Positions 45,762 through 56,462 of a DNA stretch of 64,000 nucleotides are shown piece by piece (position 1 is the stretch's first letter; each line of letters starts with the position of its first letter). The notes below the pieces were generated by a model, which was not told the DNA's origin, did no database searches, and saw only the letters and a list, made by a program, of their open reading frames with translations. This stretch comes from Archangium_A sp035910535 (GTDB lineage: Bacteria; Myxococcota; Myxococcia; Myxococcales; Myxococcaceae). The stretch spans positions 61,619 to 125,618 of the forward strand of contig JAMHXF010000063.1 of assembly GCA_035910535.1 (NCBI GenBank), given 5' to 3'. Position numbers and translations under genes: made by a program.

Positions 45762-46571
45762 TCAACGAATCGTGACGCTGAGCCGGCGGTCGACGGCCAA
45801 CGTCGCGCCGTCGGGCAACGCGACCCAGCCCGCCCCCGCTTCGACGCCTGAGGCCACGACGACCGAGCGACGGCGGCGGTGATCTCTGACCAGCGGCTCA
45901 CCGTCTCTGGCGTCGGCCGTCAGCTCGTGACGCGCGCATTCCACGTGCCCTTCGAGCAGCGAATACGACAACTGCGCACCGCCGCGCGCCGTGGCGACGA
46001 TCACGCGCCCGTTGCTCGCCGCCAACGAAAACGAGGGCCGCGTGGTGACGCCCACCGCCGCCGAGAGCTGCTCGAGCGCCTTCGCCGCCGCGCCGAGCAT
46101 CGAGGCCGCCGTGTTGGCGTCGAGCTGCGAATCTTCGATGCGGCCTATCTCCCGGAGCTCCGCGAGGAAGCGCGCGAAGGCCGCTTCTTCCCACGTCGAG
46201 CCACGCACCGCGCTCAGCAGAAACTCCGGGAGCTCTTCCCTCAAACGTTCACGAACCGCGTCGGCCCGCTCGAGCGCACCGGCCGCCGCGAACAGCCAGC
46301 GCCGAAAACGAAACGGCTGCGCGCTGTCGTCGACGCCCTGGCCCACCCCGAGCGACCGGCTGGCGAGCATCGCGACCTCTGAATCGGGCGCGTTCCACGC
46401 GTCGTCGACGGGGCTCCCGACGCCGTAGTTCCGGGCGACCACCTGCCCGTCTTGCCAGCCACCGACGCCGACGACGGCCCTGGGCGCCAACACGAAGCGC
46501 GAGCGCACGCGGTCGAGTTCACAGCGCAGCAGCGCCGCGTCGGACGTGATGAGAGCGAGCACCTGAGACAT
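45762..46571 (-). CDS. Class II glutamine amidotransferase-like protein lacking catalytic Cys
   Basis: The protein has 269 residues. GGAG lies seven bases upstream of the ATG at 46571, so the N terminus MSQVLALITSD is secure. It aligns by pattern with YafJ/EgtC-type class II amidotransferases: the APRAVVGVGGWQDG region, PFRFRRWLF, RGSTWEEAAFARFLAEL and a late beta strand. In active members residue 2 is the nucleophile Cys and the strand reads FAHNG; here they are Ser2 and FAAAG. It is therefore probably not an active glutaminase. Function unknown. The start is divergent from the Hsp70 gene 125 bases away. Confidence 0.7.
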   Translation of the reverse strand: MSQVLALITSDAALLRCELDRVRSRFVLAPRAVVGVGGWQDGQVVARNYGVGSPVDDAWNAPDSEVAMLASRSLGVGQGVDDSAQPFRFRRWLFAAAGALERADAVRERLREELPEFLLSAVRGSTWEEAAFARFLAELREIGRIEDSQLDANTAASMLGAAAKALEQLSAAVGVTTRPSFSLAASNGRVIVATARGGAQLSYSLLEGHVECARHELTADARDGEPLVRDHRRRRSVVVASGVEAGAGWVALPDGATLAVDRRLSVTIR

Positions 46572-46696
46572 CGAACGACTCCATTCCTTCGGCCAGTACG
46601 GGAGCTAACGGGTCGATGATCTCAACACCCGGCCATCGACACCACTTCCCCAACTGGAAGTGCGACGAGCTACCGGAAACACGGTATTTTGCGCGC

Positions 46697-48292
46697 ATGG
46701 CAGACATCGCAGTCGGCATCGATCTGGGCACTTCGTACTCGTGTGTCTCGGCCGTCATCGACGGCCAGCCGACCGTGATTCCCAACGAATGGGGTGAGTA
46801 CACCCACGCCAGCTGCGTCTCGTTTCTCGAAGACGGCAGCGTGCTCGTGGGCAACGCGGCGAAGAAGAACATCATCACCAACGCCGAGAACACCGTGTAC
46901 TCGGCCAAGCGCCTCATCGGCCGCTTCTTCTTCTCGGACGAGGTGAAGAAGGCCACCACGGTGATGCCGTATTCCATCGTCGAAGGACCGAACAACTCGG
47001 TGCGCATTCAGGCGCGCGGCCGCACGTATTCGCTGCCTGAAATTTCGGCGCTGGTGCTCAAGGAGCTCAAGGCCATCGCCGAGACCTACCTCGGCCAGCC
47101 GGTGACCAAAGCCGTCGTCACCGTGCCCGCGTACTTCAACGACAACCAGCGTCAGGCCACCAAAGACGCGGGCCGCATCGCCGGGCTCGACGTGCTGCGA
47201 ATCTTGAACGAGCCGACGGCGGCGGCGCTGGCGTACGGCTTCGGCAAAGACATGAACCAGCGCGTGTCCGTCTACGACCTGGGCGGCGGCACGTTCGACG
47301 TCTCGGTGCTGGAGATCGGCAAAGACGTCTTCGAGGTGCTCTCGACGGCCGGAGACACGTACCTCGGCGGCGACGACTTCGACGATCGCATCATGAACTG
47401 GATGGCGGAGGACTTCCTCGCGAAGCACCGCCTCGACCTGCGCCAGAACCGCTTCTGCCTGCAGATGCTCAAAGAAGCCGCCGAGCGCGCGAAGATCGAG
47501 GTCGGCCTGAACGGCGTGGCCGACATCTCGTGCCCCGGCATCTGCCAGGACGTGAACGGCAACATCATCGATCTGCAGATGCAGATCACCGCCGATCACT
47601 TCAACCGCATGGTGATGGATCTCGTGCAGGGCACCTTCAAGGTGACCGACGAGTCGCTCCAGAGCGCGCGCATGACGGTCAACGACGTCGACGCCGTAAT
47701 CCTCGTCGGTGGCCCCACGCGGCTGCCCATCATCCGCAACTCGGTGAAGCACTACTTTCAGAAGAACCCGATGGAGGGCGTCGACCCGGATCAGGTCGTC
47801 TCGCTCGGCGCGGCGCTGCAGGCCCACGCGTTGCTCGACAAGGCCACCGAGACCTTCCTCGTCGACGTGACGCCGCTGGCGCTGCGAATCGGCACCGTCG
47901 GCGGTTACACCGAGAAGATCATCGACAAGAACACGCCCATTCCCATCGAGAAGTCGAAGTCGTTCACCACCAGCCGCGACGGCCAGGACAAGGTGAAGAT
48001 CCGCGTCTACCAGGGCGAGTCGAACCGCGCCGACGAGTGCGAGCTGCTCGGTGAATTCGAGTTCGGTGGGTTCCGCGTGGGGTACCGCGGCGAAGTGAAG
48101 ATCGACGTGACCTTCGAGATCGACTCCAACGGCATCGTGAACGTGCAGGCCGCCGATCAAGAAACGGGTCAGCGCACCTCGACGACCATCAGCCTCTCTT
48201 CTGGCCTCTCTGAGACCGACATTCAGAAGTCCATCAACGCCAACCAGCAGGTGCAGCTCGCGAACCACCGCGATCTCCCTGCTGCGAGATAG
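46697..48292 (+). CDS. Hsp70/DnaK-family protein (short C-terminal lid)
   Basis: The protein has 531 residues from ATG 46697. The nucleotide-binding domain is complete: GIDLGTSYSCV, NEPTAAALAYGF, VYDLGGGTFDVSV and VILVGGPTRLPII. The substrate-binding beta domain (VTPLALRIGTVGGY, TIPIPIEKSKSFTT-like) follows. The chain ends soon after, so the helical lid of normal DnaK (about 610-640 residues) is largely missing. It is probably a specialised chaperone, as in other myxobacterial Hsp70 paralogs. It lies 14 bases upstream of a J-domain gene; no grpE is nearby. Confidence 0.9.
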   Translation: MADIAVGIDLGTSYSCVSAVIDGQPTVIPNEWGEYTHASCVSFLEDGSVLVGNAAKKNIITNAENTVYSAKRLIGRFFFSDEVKKATTVMPYSIVEGPNNSVRIQARGRTYSLPEISALVLKELKAIAETYLGQPVTKAVVTVPAYFNDNQRQATKDAGRIAGLDVLRILNEPTAAALAYGFGKDMNQRVSVYDLGGGTFDVSVLEIGKDVFEVLSTAGDTYLGGDDFDDRIMNWMAEDFLAKHRLDLRQNRFCLQMLKEAAERAKIEVGLNGVADISCPGICQDVNGNIIDLQMQITADHFNRMVMDLVQGTFKVTDESLQSARMTVNDVDAVILVGGPTRLPIIRNSVKHYFQKNPMEGVDPDQVVSLGAALQAHALLDKATETFLVDVTPLALRIGTVGGYTEKIIDKNTPIPIEKSKSFTTSRDGQDKVKIRVYQGESNRADECELLGEFEFGGFRVGYRGEVKIDVTFEIDSNGIVNVQAADQETGQRTSTTISLSSGLSETDIQKSINANQQVQLANHRDLPAAR

Positions 48293-48306
48293 GTTGCGCT
48301 CAAACG

Positions 48307-49401
48307 ATGTCGAACGGCTCCGACAACACTGGCAAGCCACCCGCCCCGGGGTTTCCGCAGATCACGCCGGCTGCAGGTGAAGCGCGCGCCCTGCCCAGAG
48401 TGACGGTGGCGCCGTTGCCGACCATCGCGCCCGTCATCACGGCGCCGCCCGTCGCGGTCCCTCCGCGACCCGTGGCGCCGCCGCCGATGCGTACGGGACC
48501 GACGCCGCTGCCCACACGACCCGTCATCACCGCGCCCAGCGGCTTCGTCGCGCCGCCGTTGCCGCCTCGCCCCGTCATCGCCCCACCGACCTTCGCGCCT
48601 CCGCGCGCCCCGGCGATCGCGCCGCCGCCGAGAGCGCCTGCGGTGCTCACGCCGGTCGCGCCGCCGCGGCCTCCGACGGTGAGCGCGCCTCGCATCGCAC
48701 CGCCGGTGCTCAACCTCTTCGACGAGCCAGAACCGCCGCCCGCTCCGCCGCCGCCGGTTGCGATCGCTCCACCGGCCCCCATTGCCGCGCCTCGCACCAG
48801 CCCCATCTCAGCGACCGGCGCCATCGAGACCATCTCCGACGGGCAGGCGACGGCGCTGCGGGCGCTCGCGCAGAACCTCAACGCGCTCGACTATTTCGCG
48901 GTGCTCGGCGTCGCGCACGCGGCGACGCCAGGTCAAATCAAGAAGGCCTTCTACAAAGAGAGCCGCACGTACCACCCCGACCGGTTCTTCCACCTGCTCG
49001 ACTCGCAGGTGAAGACCGACCTGGGCTCCATCTACAAGCGCATCACCGAGTCGTATTACGTGCTGCGCGACGACGCGAAGCGCAAGAAGTACCTGGCCGA
49101 CATCAGCGGCGCCGATCGCGCGAGCAAGCTCCGCTACACCGAAGCCACCGAGTCGGAGCTCAAGGCCGAAGCCCGCAAGACCGTCGACGAAGAGTTCGGC
49201 AACAACCCCAAGTCGCGCCCGTTCTTCAAGAGCGCCATGGCTGACGTCGACAAGAAGAACTGGGCCTCCGCCGAGCGCAACTTGAAGATGGGCCTCACCT
49301 ACGAAGCTGGCAACGCGCGCTTCAAGGAGCTGCTGCTCGACGTGCAGAAGAAGCTCGACGAACAGCGCCGCGTGTCTGGCGAAGCCTTCAAGATCAAGTG
49401 A
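48307..49401 (+). CDS. J-domain protein with Pro-rich N terminus
   Basis: The protein has 364 residues. Residues 10-165 are Pro/Ala/Arg-rich and probably disordered. The J domain (about 190-260) has YFAVLGVAH.., HPD at about 223-225 and the YYVLRDDAKRKKYL end. A helical C-terminal part (about 290-360) resembles TPR repeats (NWASAERNLKMGLTYEAGN). The intact HPD should stimulate the ATPase of the Hsp70 encoded 14 bases upstream. Its stop overlaps the CvpA gene start (GTGA). Confidence 0.85.
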   Translation: MSNGSDNTGKPPAPGFPQITPAAGEARALPRVTVAPLPTIAPVITAPPVAVPPRPVAPPPMRTGPTPLPTRPVITAPSGFVAPPLPPRPVIAPPTFAPPRAPAIAPPPRAPAVLTPVAPPRPPTVSAPRIAPPVLNLFDEPEPPPAPPPPVAIAPPAPIAAPRTSPISATGAIETISDGQATALRALAQNLNALDYFAVLGVAHAATPGQIKKAFYKESRTYHPDRFFHLLDSQVKTDLGSIYKRITESYYVLRDDAKRKKYLADISGADRASKLRYTEATESELKAEARKTVDEEFGNNPKSRPFFKSAMADVDKKNWASAERNLKMGLTYEAGNARFKELLLDVQKKLDEQRRVSGEAFKIK

Positions 49402-50144
49402 CCTTCGATCTCGTCGCCCTGGGCGCCATCGCCCTCTTCGCCATCTGGGGTGCCTTCACCGGCTTCGCGCGGCAGGTGGGTCAGGCCATCGCGGGCGTCG
49501 CGGCCGTCTTCGCGGCGCTCCCCGTCGGCCGCTTCTTCGCGGAGCTCTTCGCCAACGCGCTCAAGACCTCGCTGACGGTCGGCACGGTCGCGGCCACCAT
49601 CGTCGGCTTCGTGCTCATCTACCTCGTGGTGCGCGCCATCGTGACAGGCGTCATCAAGCGGCTGCTCGGCGGCAAAGAGCCAGAAGAGAACCGGGGCGCA
49701 GATCGTGCGCTTGGGTTTGGGCTCTCGGGGCTCAAGGCCGCGCTGCTGGTGTGGGTTGGCGTCTCCGCGGCGACCTTCCTCGAAGGCAACCTCGTGCTCG
49801 GCGGCAAGAAGATGGTCTTCACCCCGAAAGACTCGAAGTTGATGGCCTTCGGGCGCGAGCACAACGCCATCGAAGTGCTGCAGTTCTCAGGCGGGCGTGA
49901 GCTCGCGCTCGCCGGCAAGCTGGCGTCTGACCCGGCCGCGGCCGCGAAGCTCAAAGACGACCCCGACTACGCGGCGCTCATGAAAGACAGCCGGTTCAAG
50001 AACCTCGTGCAGTCCGACGGGTGGAAGAAGGCGCTCGAGACCGGTGACGTGCGCGCGCTGATGCAGAACGAGAAGCTGCTGGAGCTGGTGCGCGACCCCA
50101 AAGCGGCCCGCCACATCGAGCGCCTCTCCGAACGCGCGGAATAG
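49398..50144 (+). CDS. CvpA family membrane protein
   Basis: The protein has 248 residues from a GTG coupled to the J-domain gene. Four membrane helices in the first 140 residues and the family motif WGAFTGFARQVGQ after helix 1 match CvpA/colicin V production proteins. The C-terminal soluble segment (about 150-248) is helical and charged. CvpA proteins affect envelope functions in proteobacteria; the role here is unknown. Third gene of an Hsp70-J-CvpA unit. Confidence 0.82.
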   Translation: MTFDLVALGAIALFAIWGAFTGFARQVGQAIAGVAAVFAALPVGRFFAELFANALKTSLTVGTVAATIVGFVLIYLVVRAIVTGVIKRLLGGKEPEENRGADRALGFGLSGLKAALLVWVGVSAATFLEGNLVLGGKKMVFTPKDSKLMAFGREHNAIEVLQFSGGRELALAGKLASDPAAAAKLKDDPDYAALMKDSRFKNLVQSDGWKKALETGDVRALMQNEKLLELVRDPKAARHIERLSERAE

Positions 50145-50184
50145 CGGCAAATCGGCCCTGGCCGAATGCTGGATCTTCCCGGCA

Positions 50185-50206
50185 ATTCTCTATAGTGCGC
50201 GCCGCC
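50185..50206 (+). promoter_or_regulatory. Candidate promoter -10 upstream of speA
   Basis: TATAGT at 50191-50196 is a five-of-six match to a -10 element. A weak -35 (CTGGAT, 50169-50174) lies 16 bases upstream. Transcription would then begin a few bases before the ATG at 50207, leaving almost no leader. Tentative. Confidence 0.28.
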
Positions 50207-52195
<1,989 letters not shown>

Positions 52196-52206
52196 AGTTG
52201 CCCGGC

Positions 52207-53295
52207 ATGGGAATCGCGTCGCGGGTCTTCCCACCACCTCCGCCGGAGCTCCGCGACGCCGTCGTGCGGCACCAGTACGCGGCGCTGCGCGACAACCTGC
52301 CGGTGCTGCATGCAGTCGCGGTGCTGAACCTGCTGATCGCCAACTACGCGATGTGGGTCGACGGGTTCGACCCACGCCTCTTCGCGTGGACGGGGATTCT
52401 GGTCGTCGTCTCGCTGGTGCGCATTTCACAGTGGAAACGCCGCGTGAACGAGCCGGCGCTGGAAGTTGCCGATGCCGCGCGTCGGCTGCGCGCCGCAGAG
52501 TGGTTGCTGTTCAGCGTGATGTTCGCGACCAGCGCGTTCGCCGTATGGGCCACCGCGACGAAGTTGTTCAGCTCGTCGGTGCTGGTGCCCATTTCGCTCA
52601 CGTTCGGCTCGCTGTGCCTCGCGCACGCGATGTCGACGATTCCCGTCGCGTCCTTCACGGCGGTGGTGGTGGGCATCGTTCCTCCCGGCCTGGCGATGCT
52701 GTGGTTCGGTGACGAGTTCACCCGATTGATTGCGGTGAGCGCGTTGAGCGTGACGGCGCTGAAGGTGAGCTTTCTCCGCCGCCACTACTTCGCGTCGCTC
52801 GAGCTGCTGCAGCTGCAGAAACGAATGACTGACATGGCGAGCTTCGACTCGCTCACGGGGTTGCTGTCGAGGCGTGCGCTGCTCGATGAAGTGCAGGCGC
52901 GCGTGGCGAAGAAAGAGCCATTCACGCTCGCGTTGGTCGACCTCGACGGCTTCAAGCTGGTGAATGACACCCACGGCCACGCAATGGGTGACGCGTTGCT
53001 GCGCGCCGTCAGCCAACGTTTCATGGCTTGCGGAAGCGCGATTGGTCGGCTGGGCGGTGACGAGTTCGTCGTCTTGCTCGATGGCACCTCGGCGCACCTG
53101 GAGCCGATCCTCGAAGCCGCCAGCAGCCCGGTGATCGTCGGAGGTGTCGCGCTGCGGGTCTCGGCGAGCGTCGGCTACTCCCTGTTTCCAGCCGACGGTA
53201 CCGACGTCGGCACGCTGATGCGCGTCGCCGACGAAGCGATGTATTCGGCCAAGCGCAGCGGCAAAGCCCGCGCGATGGGCCGCCGAAGCACTTGA
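52207..53295 (+). CDS. Membrane GGDEF diguanylate cyclase
   Basis: The protein has 362 residues from ATG 52207 (a TTG at 52198 is possible). Five or six N-terminal membrane helices (about residues 40-195) are followed by a GGDEF domain with FDSLTGLLSRR, VDLDGFKLVNDTHGHAMGD and an intact GGDEF at 283-287. It should make cyclic-di-GMP. The inhibitory RxxD I-site usually five residues before GGDEF is absent, so product feedback is unlikely. It is the last core gene before the lower-GC lipoprotein block. Confidence 0.92.
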   Translation: MGIASRVFPPPPPELRDAVVRHQYAALRDNLPVLHAVAVLNLLIANYAMWVDGFDPRLFAWTGILVVVSLVRISQWKRRVNEPALEVADAARRLRAAEWLLFSVMFATSAFAVWATATKLFSSSVLVPISLTFGSLCLAHAMSTIPVASFTAVVVGIVPPGLAMLWFGDEFTRLIAVSALSVTALKVSFLRRHYFASLELLQLQKRMTDMASFDSLTGLLSRRALLDEVQARVAKKEPFTLALVDLDGFKLVNDTHGHAMGDALLRAVSQRFMACGSAIGRLGGDEFVVLLDGTSAHLEPILEAASSPVIVGGVALRVSASVGYSLFPADGTDVGTLMRVADEAMYSAKRSGKARAMGRRST

Positions 53296-53374
53296 CCGCT
53301 TCACATCGCTTCGCGCATGGTGCCGCCGCGATTCGGTGATGTCTTGGTTGTGGGCGATGGTCGACGAAGGCGAC

Positions 53375-54937
53375 ATGCACAAGATGAATACGTTGTCGTT
53401 GAGTTGTCTGGTTGCGGCGTTGGCATTTGCGAGCTGCGCAAAGCAGAAGCAAGCAAACGAGACGGCAAACCAGAAATCAGAACTCCTCCCCGATGTGAGT
53501 GGCTTGACAATTGGTCAGGGCTACGACCGCGCATTGAGCCGCGCTCGAAACTCCTGCTTCGCCCGTGAGGCAGCGGCTACCACTTCGCTCCAGCAGTGGA
53601 GCGCTACGGGGTTCACAGCCTTTAACGCGGACGAGGTGCCAACTCGCATTCGTACTGCGATTGGAGTGGGCCCACAGGTCGCCGTGCAAGAAGGCAACCT
53701 CGGTATCGAAACAGCAGCCGAAGTCGGGCCATCGAGCGAAACGCCTTACGTTGTCATGCTCTCGCGTTTCGATGCTCGCGCTGAGCAAGCTGGCCCGATT
53801 CGAGGCGCCGGCTCGGCGTGTCGCCATGTACCGAATGACACGGCGAATGGTCTCGCCGACTTCGTGACGACGTGCGGCGACGTCTCGCTCGAGCGCAGGA
53901 TTTTTGGTGGGCATGTATTGCTCTCGTGGCGTCGAGACTCGCGCCGCCCCGCAGTTGATGCGCTCGTCAGTTCACTCTTCGGTGCGACCACCGTGGGGGC
54001 AACCCTCGACCCCGTCGCGAGCCTGCAGGCCCTCTTGAGCCAGGGGTTCGACTCCGAGATGCTCGTCGTCGAGACCTCCGGCATGCCGTCACAACCTTCG
54101 ACTGTTGTGCTGCCTTCAGGTGGGCGAGGCATGACGGTGCACGCAGCACTTGAGTACTTCAAGCGACTCACGTTCAGCGCTGTCACGAGCTTTCCGCAGG
54201 TCGTCGACTACACGACGCGTCGCTACGACATGCGCCATGTCGACTTGTGTCTGGCCGAGACGGGTCGCGCTTCGACCGTCGGGGAAGACGAGTGGGCCTG
54301 CGTGCACAATCACCTGACGGACCTCGTCGAGAGCCGCGACGGAGTCGGAAATGCGTACGAGCAGTGGCAACGGTACGTCGCACACAAGCACGCATATGAG
54401 CACTACCGAACAGAGGGGCGCCTCGTCTTCGCGACCGTTCCTCAATCCCGCTGCGCCGGTGATTTCGATGGCGATTCGAACTTCGAGACCTCAGGCCCAT
54501 GTCAGGAAGAACTGCTGCTCTCGTTCGTGAAGTTCTACGAGGCGTGCTCGGAGGGCTCGACGCGCCGCCTGTCCGATTGCCGAAACGACGTGCTGGGAAC
54601 GGTCAACACCTGCGCCGACTTCGAGGCAAAGGACTGCAGGCTCCCGGAATACAGCCTCTCGAATGGGCACACGGTGACGTGCGATGAATCAGGCGTGAAC
54701 GCCGCGCTCGCCGACGTCGTTGGCTACCAGGTACGACCGCCCTTTACGCCACAAACGCCCCCTCCTGGGAGCCCGCCACAAGTGACGGTGTTTGAACTCA
54801 ACAGCATGGGGCGTGGCACGGTCGATCTCGATACCGGATTCAGCACTCGACACACCTTTGCGGAATCACTGGCATTGCCGGCCGCCTGCACGAAGCAGAC
54901 TTCAACATCACTCCATCATCGACAGGGGAATGGATAG
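53375..54937 (+). CDS. Large lipoprotein, N-terminal part of a frameshifted gene
   Basis: From ATG 53375 (GAAGG four bases upstream) the protein has a lipoprotein signal ending LAFASC. The mature part of some 500 residues has many Cys (for example CRHVPNDT, CGDVSLER, CVHNHL, CRNDVLGTVNTC) and no family I recognise. Its last residues (after about 505, near 54885) become Thr/Ser-rich nonsense and stop at 54937. The next frame over continues with well-formed protein sequence to 55566. I read this as one gene with a frameshift near 54880-54895. The block is GC-poor compared with its neighbours. Confidence 0.72.
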   Translation: MHKMNTLSLSCLVAALAFASCAKQKQANETANQKSELLPDVSGLTIGQGYDRALSRARNSCFAREAAATTSLQQWSATGFTAFNADEVPTRIRTAIGVGPQVAVQEGNLGIETAAEVGPSSETPYVVMLSRFDARAEQAGPIRGAGSACRHVPNDTANGLADFVTTCGDVSLERRIFGGHVLLSWRRDSRRPAVDALVSSLFGATTVGATLDPVASLQALLSQGFDSEMLVVETSGMPSQPSTVVLPSGGRGMTVHAALEYFKRLTFSAVTSFPQVVDYTTRRYDMRHVDLCLAETGRASTVGEDEWACVHNHLTDLVESRDGVGNAYEQWQRYVAHKHAYEHYRTEGRLVFATVPQSRCAGDFDGDSNFETSGPCQEELLLSFVKFYEACSEGSTRRLSDCRNDVLGTVNTCADFEAKDCRLPEYSLSNGHTVTCDESGVNAALADVVGYQVRPPFTPQTPPPGSPPQVTVFELNSMGRGTVDLDTGFSTRHTFAESLALPAACTKQTSTSLHHRQGNG

Positions 54938-54954
54938 CGCACGTCGCCGCACCT

Positions 54955-55566
54955 TTGCGTTTCGACCCAGTCAAGCTTGAGGTGAGCTGCGTCGAATGGT
55001 CTACCTTCACATACATCAACAGAGGGACAGCATCATGGACAACGACGCTTTCTTTCTCGCCGCCGCTCGAAAACAGAGGCCACATGGAGAGATTTTTTAC
55101 GTCCGACATTCCAATGTTCAGTGGCGTCTCGCTCTACCTCGACGAGCCCGGAACTGCGAACAGACTAGAAAGCCTGGGCCAGCCTGGACAAATATGGCTC
55201 ACCTCCACCGACCTCTTTCCTTTCGCATCATCAAAGATTAGAATTGGCATTGCAAGCATTCAAGGAATGCAACCACAGAGTGGAGCGACAGCAGCTGGAA
55301 CCCTGATTACTAACATTTTCACAACGGAACTCGGACGGCGCGCAGGCATGGACTACCGTCTGCGGTCACCGCAACATCTCACGAAGCCACTCAATACGAA
55401 CGCCTTCTGTTTCTTTACGGCCATTGAAGGTCGGTACTTCAACATGAGCGATTCCGCACGTGTCGACGTGAGCGATGGACAGACAACGCTCAGGGTCACG
55501 ACGCCGCTAACGAAAGATCGAAATCCAGGAGCGACCGCACAATGCGCTCAATTCGACCAGCACTAA
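54955..55566 (+). pseudogene. C-terminal part of the frameshifted lipoprotein gene
   Basis: The reading frame open from 54796 carries sense from about 54885 (GRLHEADFNITPSSTGEW) through ATG 54955 to the stop at 55566. It continues the protein begun at 53375, with a beta-sandwich-like composition (VEWSTFTYINRGTASW, RVDVSDGQTTLRV). It has no ribosome site or signal peptide of its own, so an independent gene is unlikely. Its last 25 bases overlap the start of the next lipoprotein gene. The base composition is the lowest in the window (a counted line is 48% GC). Confidence 0.6.
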
Positions 55567-56351
55567 TCATCGTAGTGCTGAGTGCGTGTGAACCAATCGT
55601 CGACGACTCGTGTCGCACACCACGAGATCCGGCGGCCACCGACTGCATTGTGCATGACGGCGCCTCATGGGCCTTCAATCCGAATCAGCCACTACCAGCC
55701 ATCGATGAGTTCTGCGCGGCATCATGTGTCGACGTTGACACAGCTGTTCATATCAGCGGGTACGACGACCTCTCCAAAGTGCCGCTGCTACCCAAGTTCC
55801 GTCGAATACAGGTCCTCAGCATAAACATCGACACTCTTACCGACCTCAGTGGAATGGAGTCAGTCGACATCGTCGGCGCATTGAAACTAATGGGTTCGGC
55901 CGCTGTGACTGGCGAGTCGCCGGCCAAGGAATTCACGAGCCTCAAGGGGCTGACTGACGAGCATATTCCAAAGCTGATAATCTCTCGGACAGATACACGC
56001 ACAAACATCGCAGACTCATCTCTCCAGAAGATAGACCACCTTGACCTCGACCAAACCGGCCTCGAAACCATCGACGTCTCGAGGCTCAACCTCGTCTCCA
56101 TGAGTGTCTATCTAAACAGCGCGATAACACATATTCGCCTCGGAGCAGGACAGATGGAGGCCATCAATCTGACTGGCAATGCGTCACTTCGGCAACTCGA
56201 ATGGCCAGCCGATCTCATCATCAGCAAACGCATCCATATCGACGCGAACGAAGCGCTCTCAACATGTCTCATCAATGACTTTGTGAGCAGCACCGACGCT
56301 GGCACCCGCCGCATAGAGGAGACGGTCTCCAGGAACGCCCCGTGCCCCTGA
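55542..56351 (+). CDS. Cys-rich lipoprotein, tandem paralog 1
   Basis: The protein has 269 residues with lipobox VVLSAC after a 15-residue signal. An N-terminal Cys segment (DDSCRTPR, FCAASCVDVD) is followed by a repeated leucine/isoleucine-rich part (ISGYDDLSKVPLLPK, INIDTLTDLSGMESVDIVG) that resembles the strands of a receptor-L-domain-like right-handed solenoid. It is about 60% identical by eye to the next paralog. AT-rich codons are frequent (counted line 50% GC). AGGAG precedes the ATG. Likely a surface protein; partner unknown. Confidence 0.8.
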   Translation: MRSIRPALIIVVLSACEPIVDDSCRTPRDPAATDCIVHDGASWAFNPNQPLPAIDEFCAASCVDVDTAVHISGYDDLSKVPLLPKFRRIQVLSINIDTLTDLSGMESVDIVGALKLMGSAAVTGESPAKEFTSLKGLTDEHIPKLIISRTDTRTNIADSSLQKIDHLDLDQTGLETIDVSRLNLVSMSVYLNSAITHIRLGAGQMEAINLTGNASLRQLEWPADLIISKRIHIDANEALSTCLINDFVSSTDAGTRRIEETVSRNAPCP

Positions 56352-56432
56352 GCTGGCTTCGCGCAACCGGGCACGTCAGCCGATTATTCAAGCCGCGCGC
56401 ACTGTGCTCCGCGGACAGCCGACTGGCTTTCG
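56352..56432 (-). pseudogene. Duplicated, degenerate 3' end of osmC
   Basis: The spacer between the tandem lipoproteins matches the 3' end of the intact osmC at 57271-57675: GGCTTCGCGC, CCGGGCACGT and CCGCGCGC are shared in the same order, with a deletion of about 42 bases next to the stop. It is non-coding now. It marks the right edge of the tandem duplication that produced the two lipoprotein genes. Confidence 0.7.
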
Positions 56433-56462
56433 GCAAAAATCGCAATCAGGAGCGACCGTGCA

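Noticed and set aside
46670..48340. Minus-strand open frame of about 556 codons across the Hsp70 gene
   Set aside because: It is antisense to an intact Hsp70 gene; no start signal or family match.
54955..55566. An independent gene
   Set aside because: It has no ribosome site, no signal peptide, and its sense extends upstream past its ATG, continuing the previous frame.
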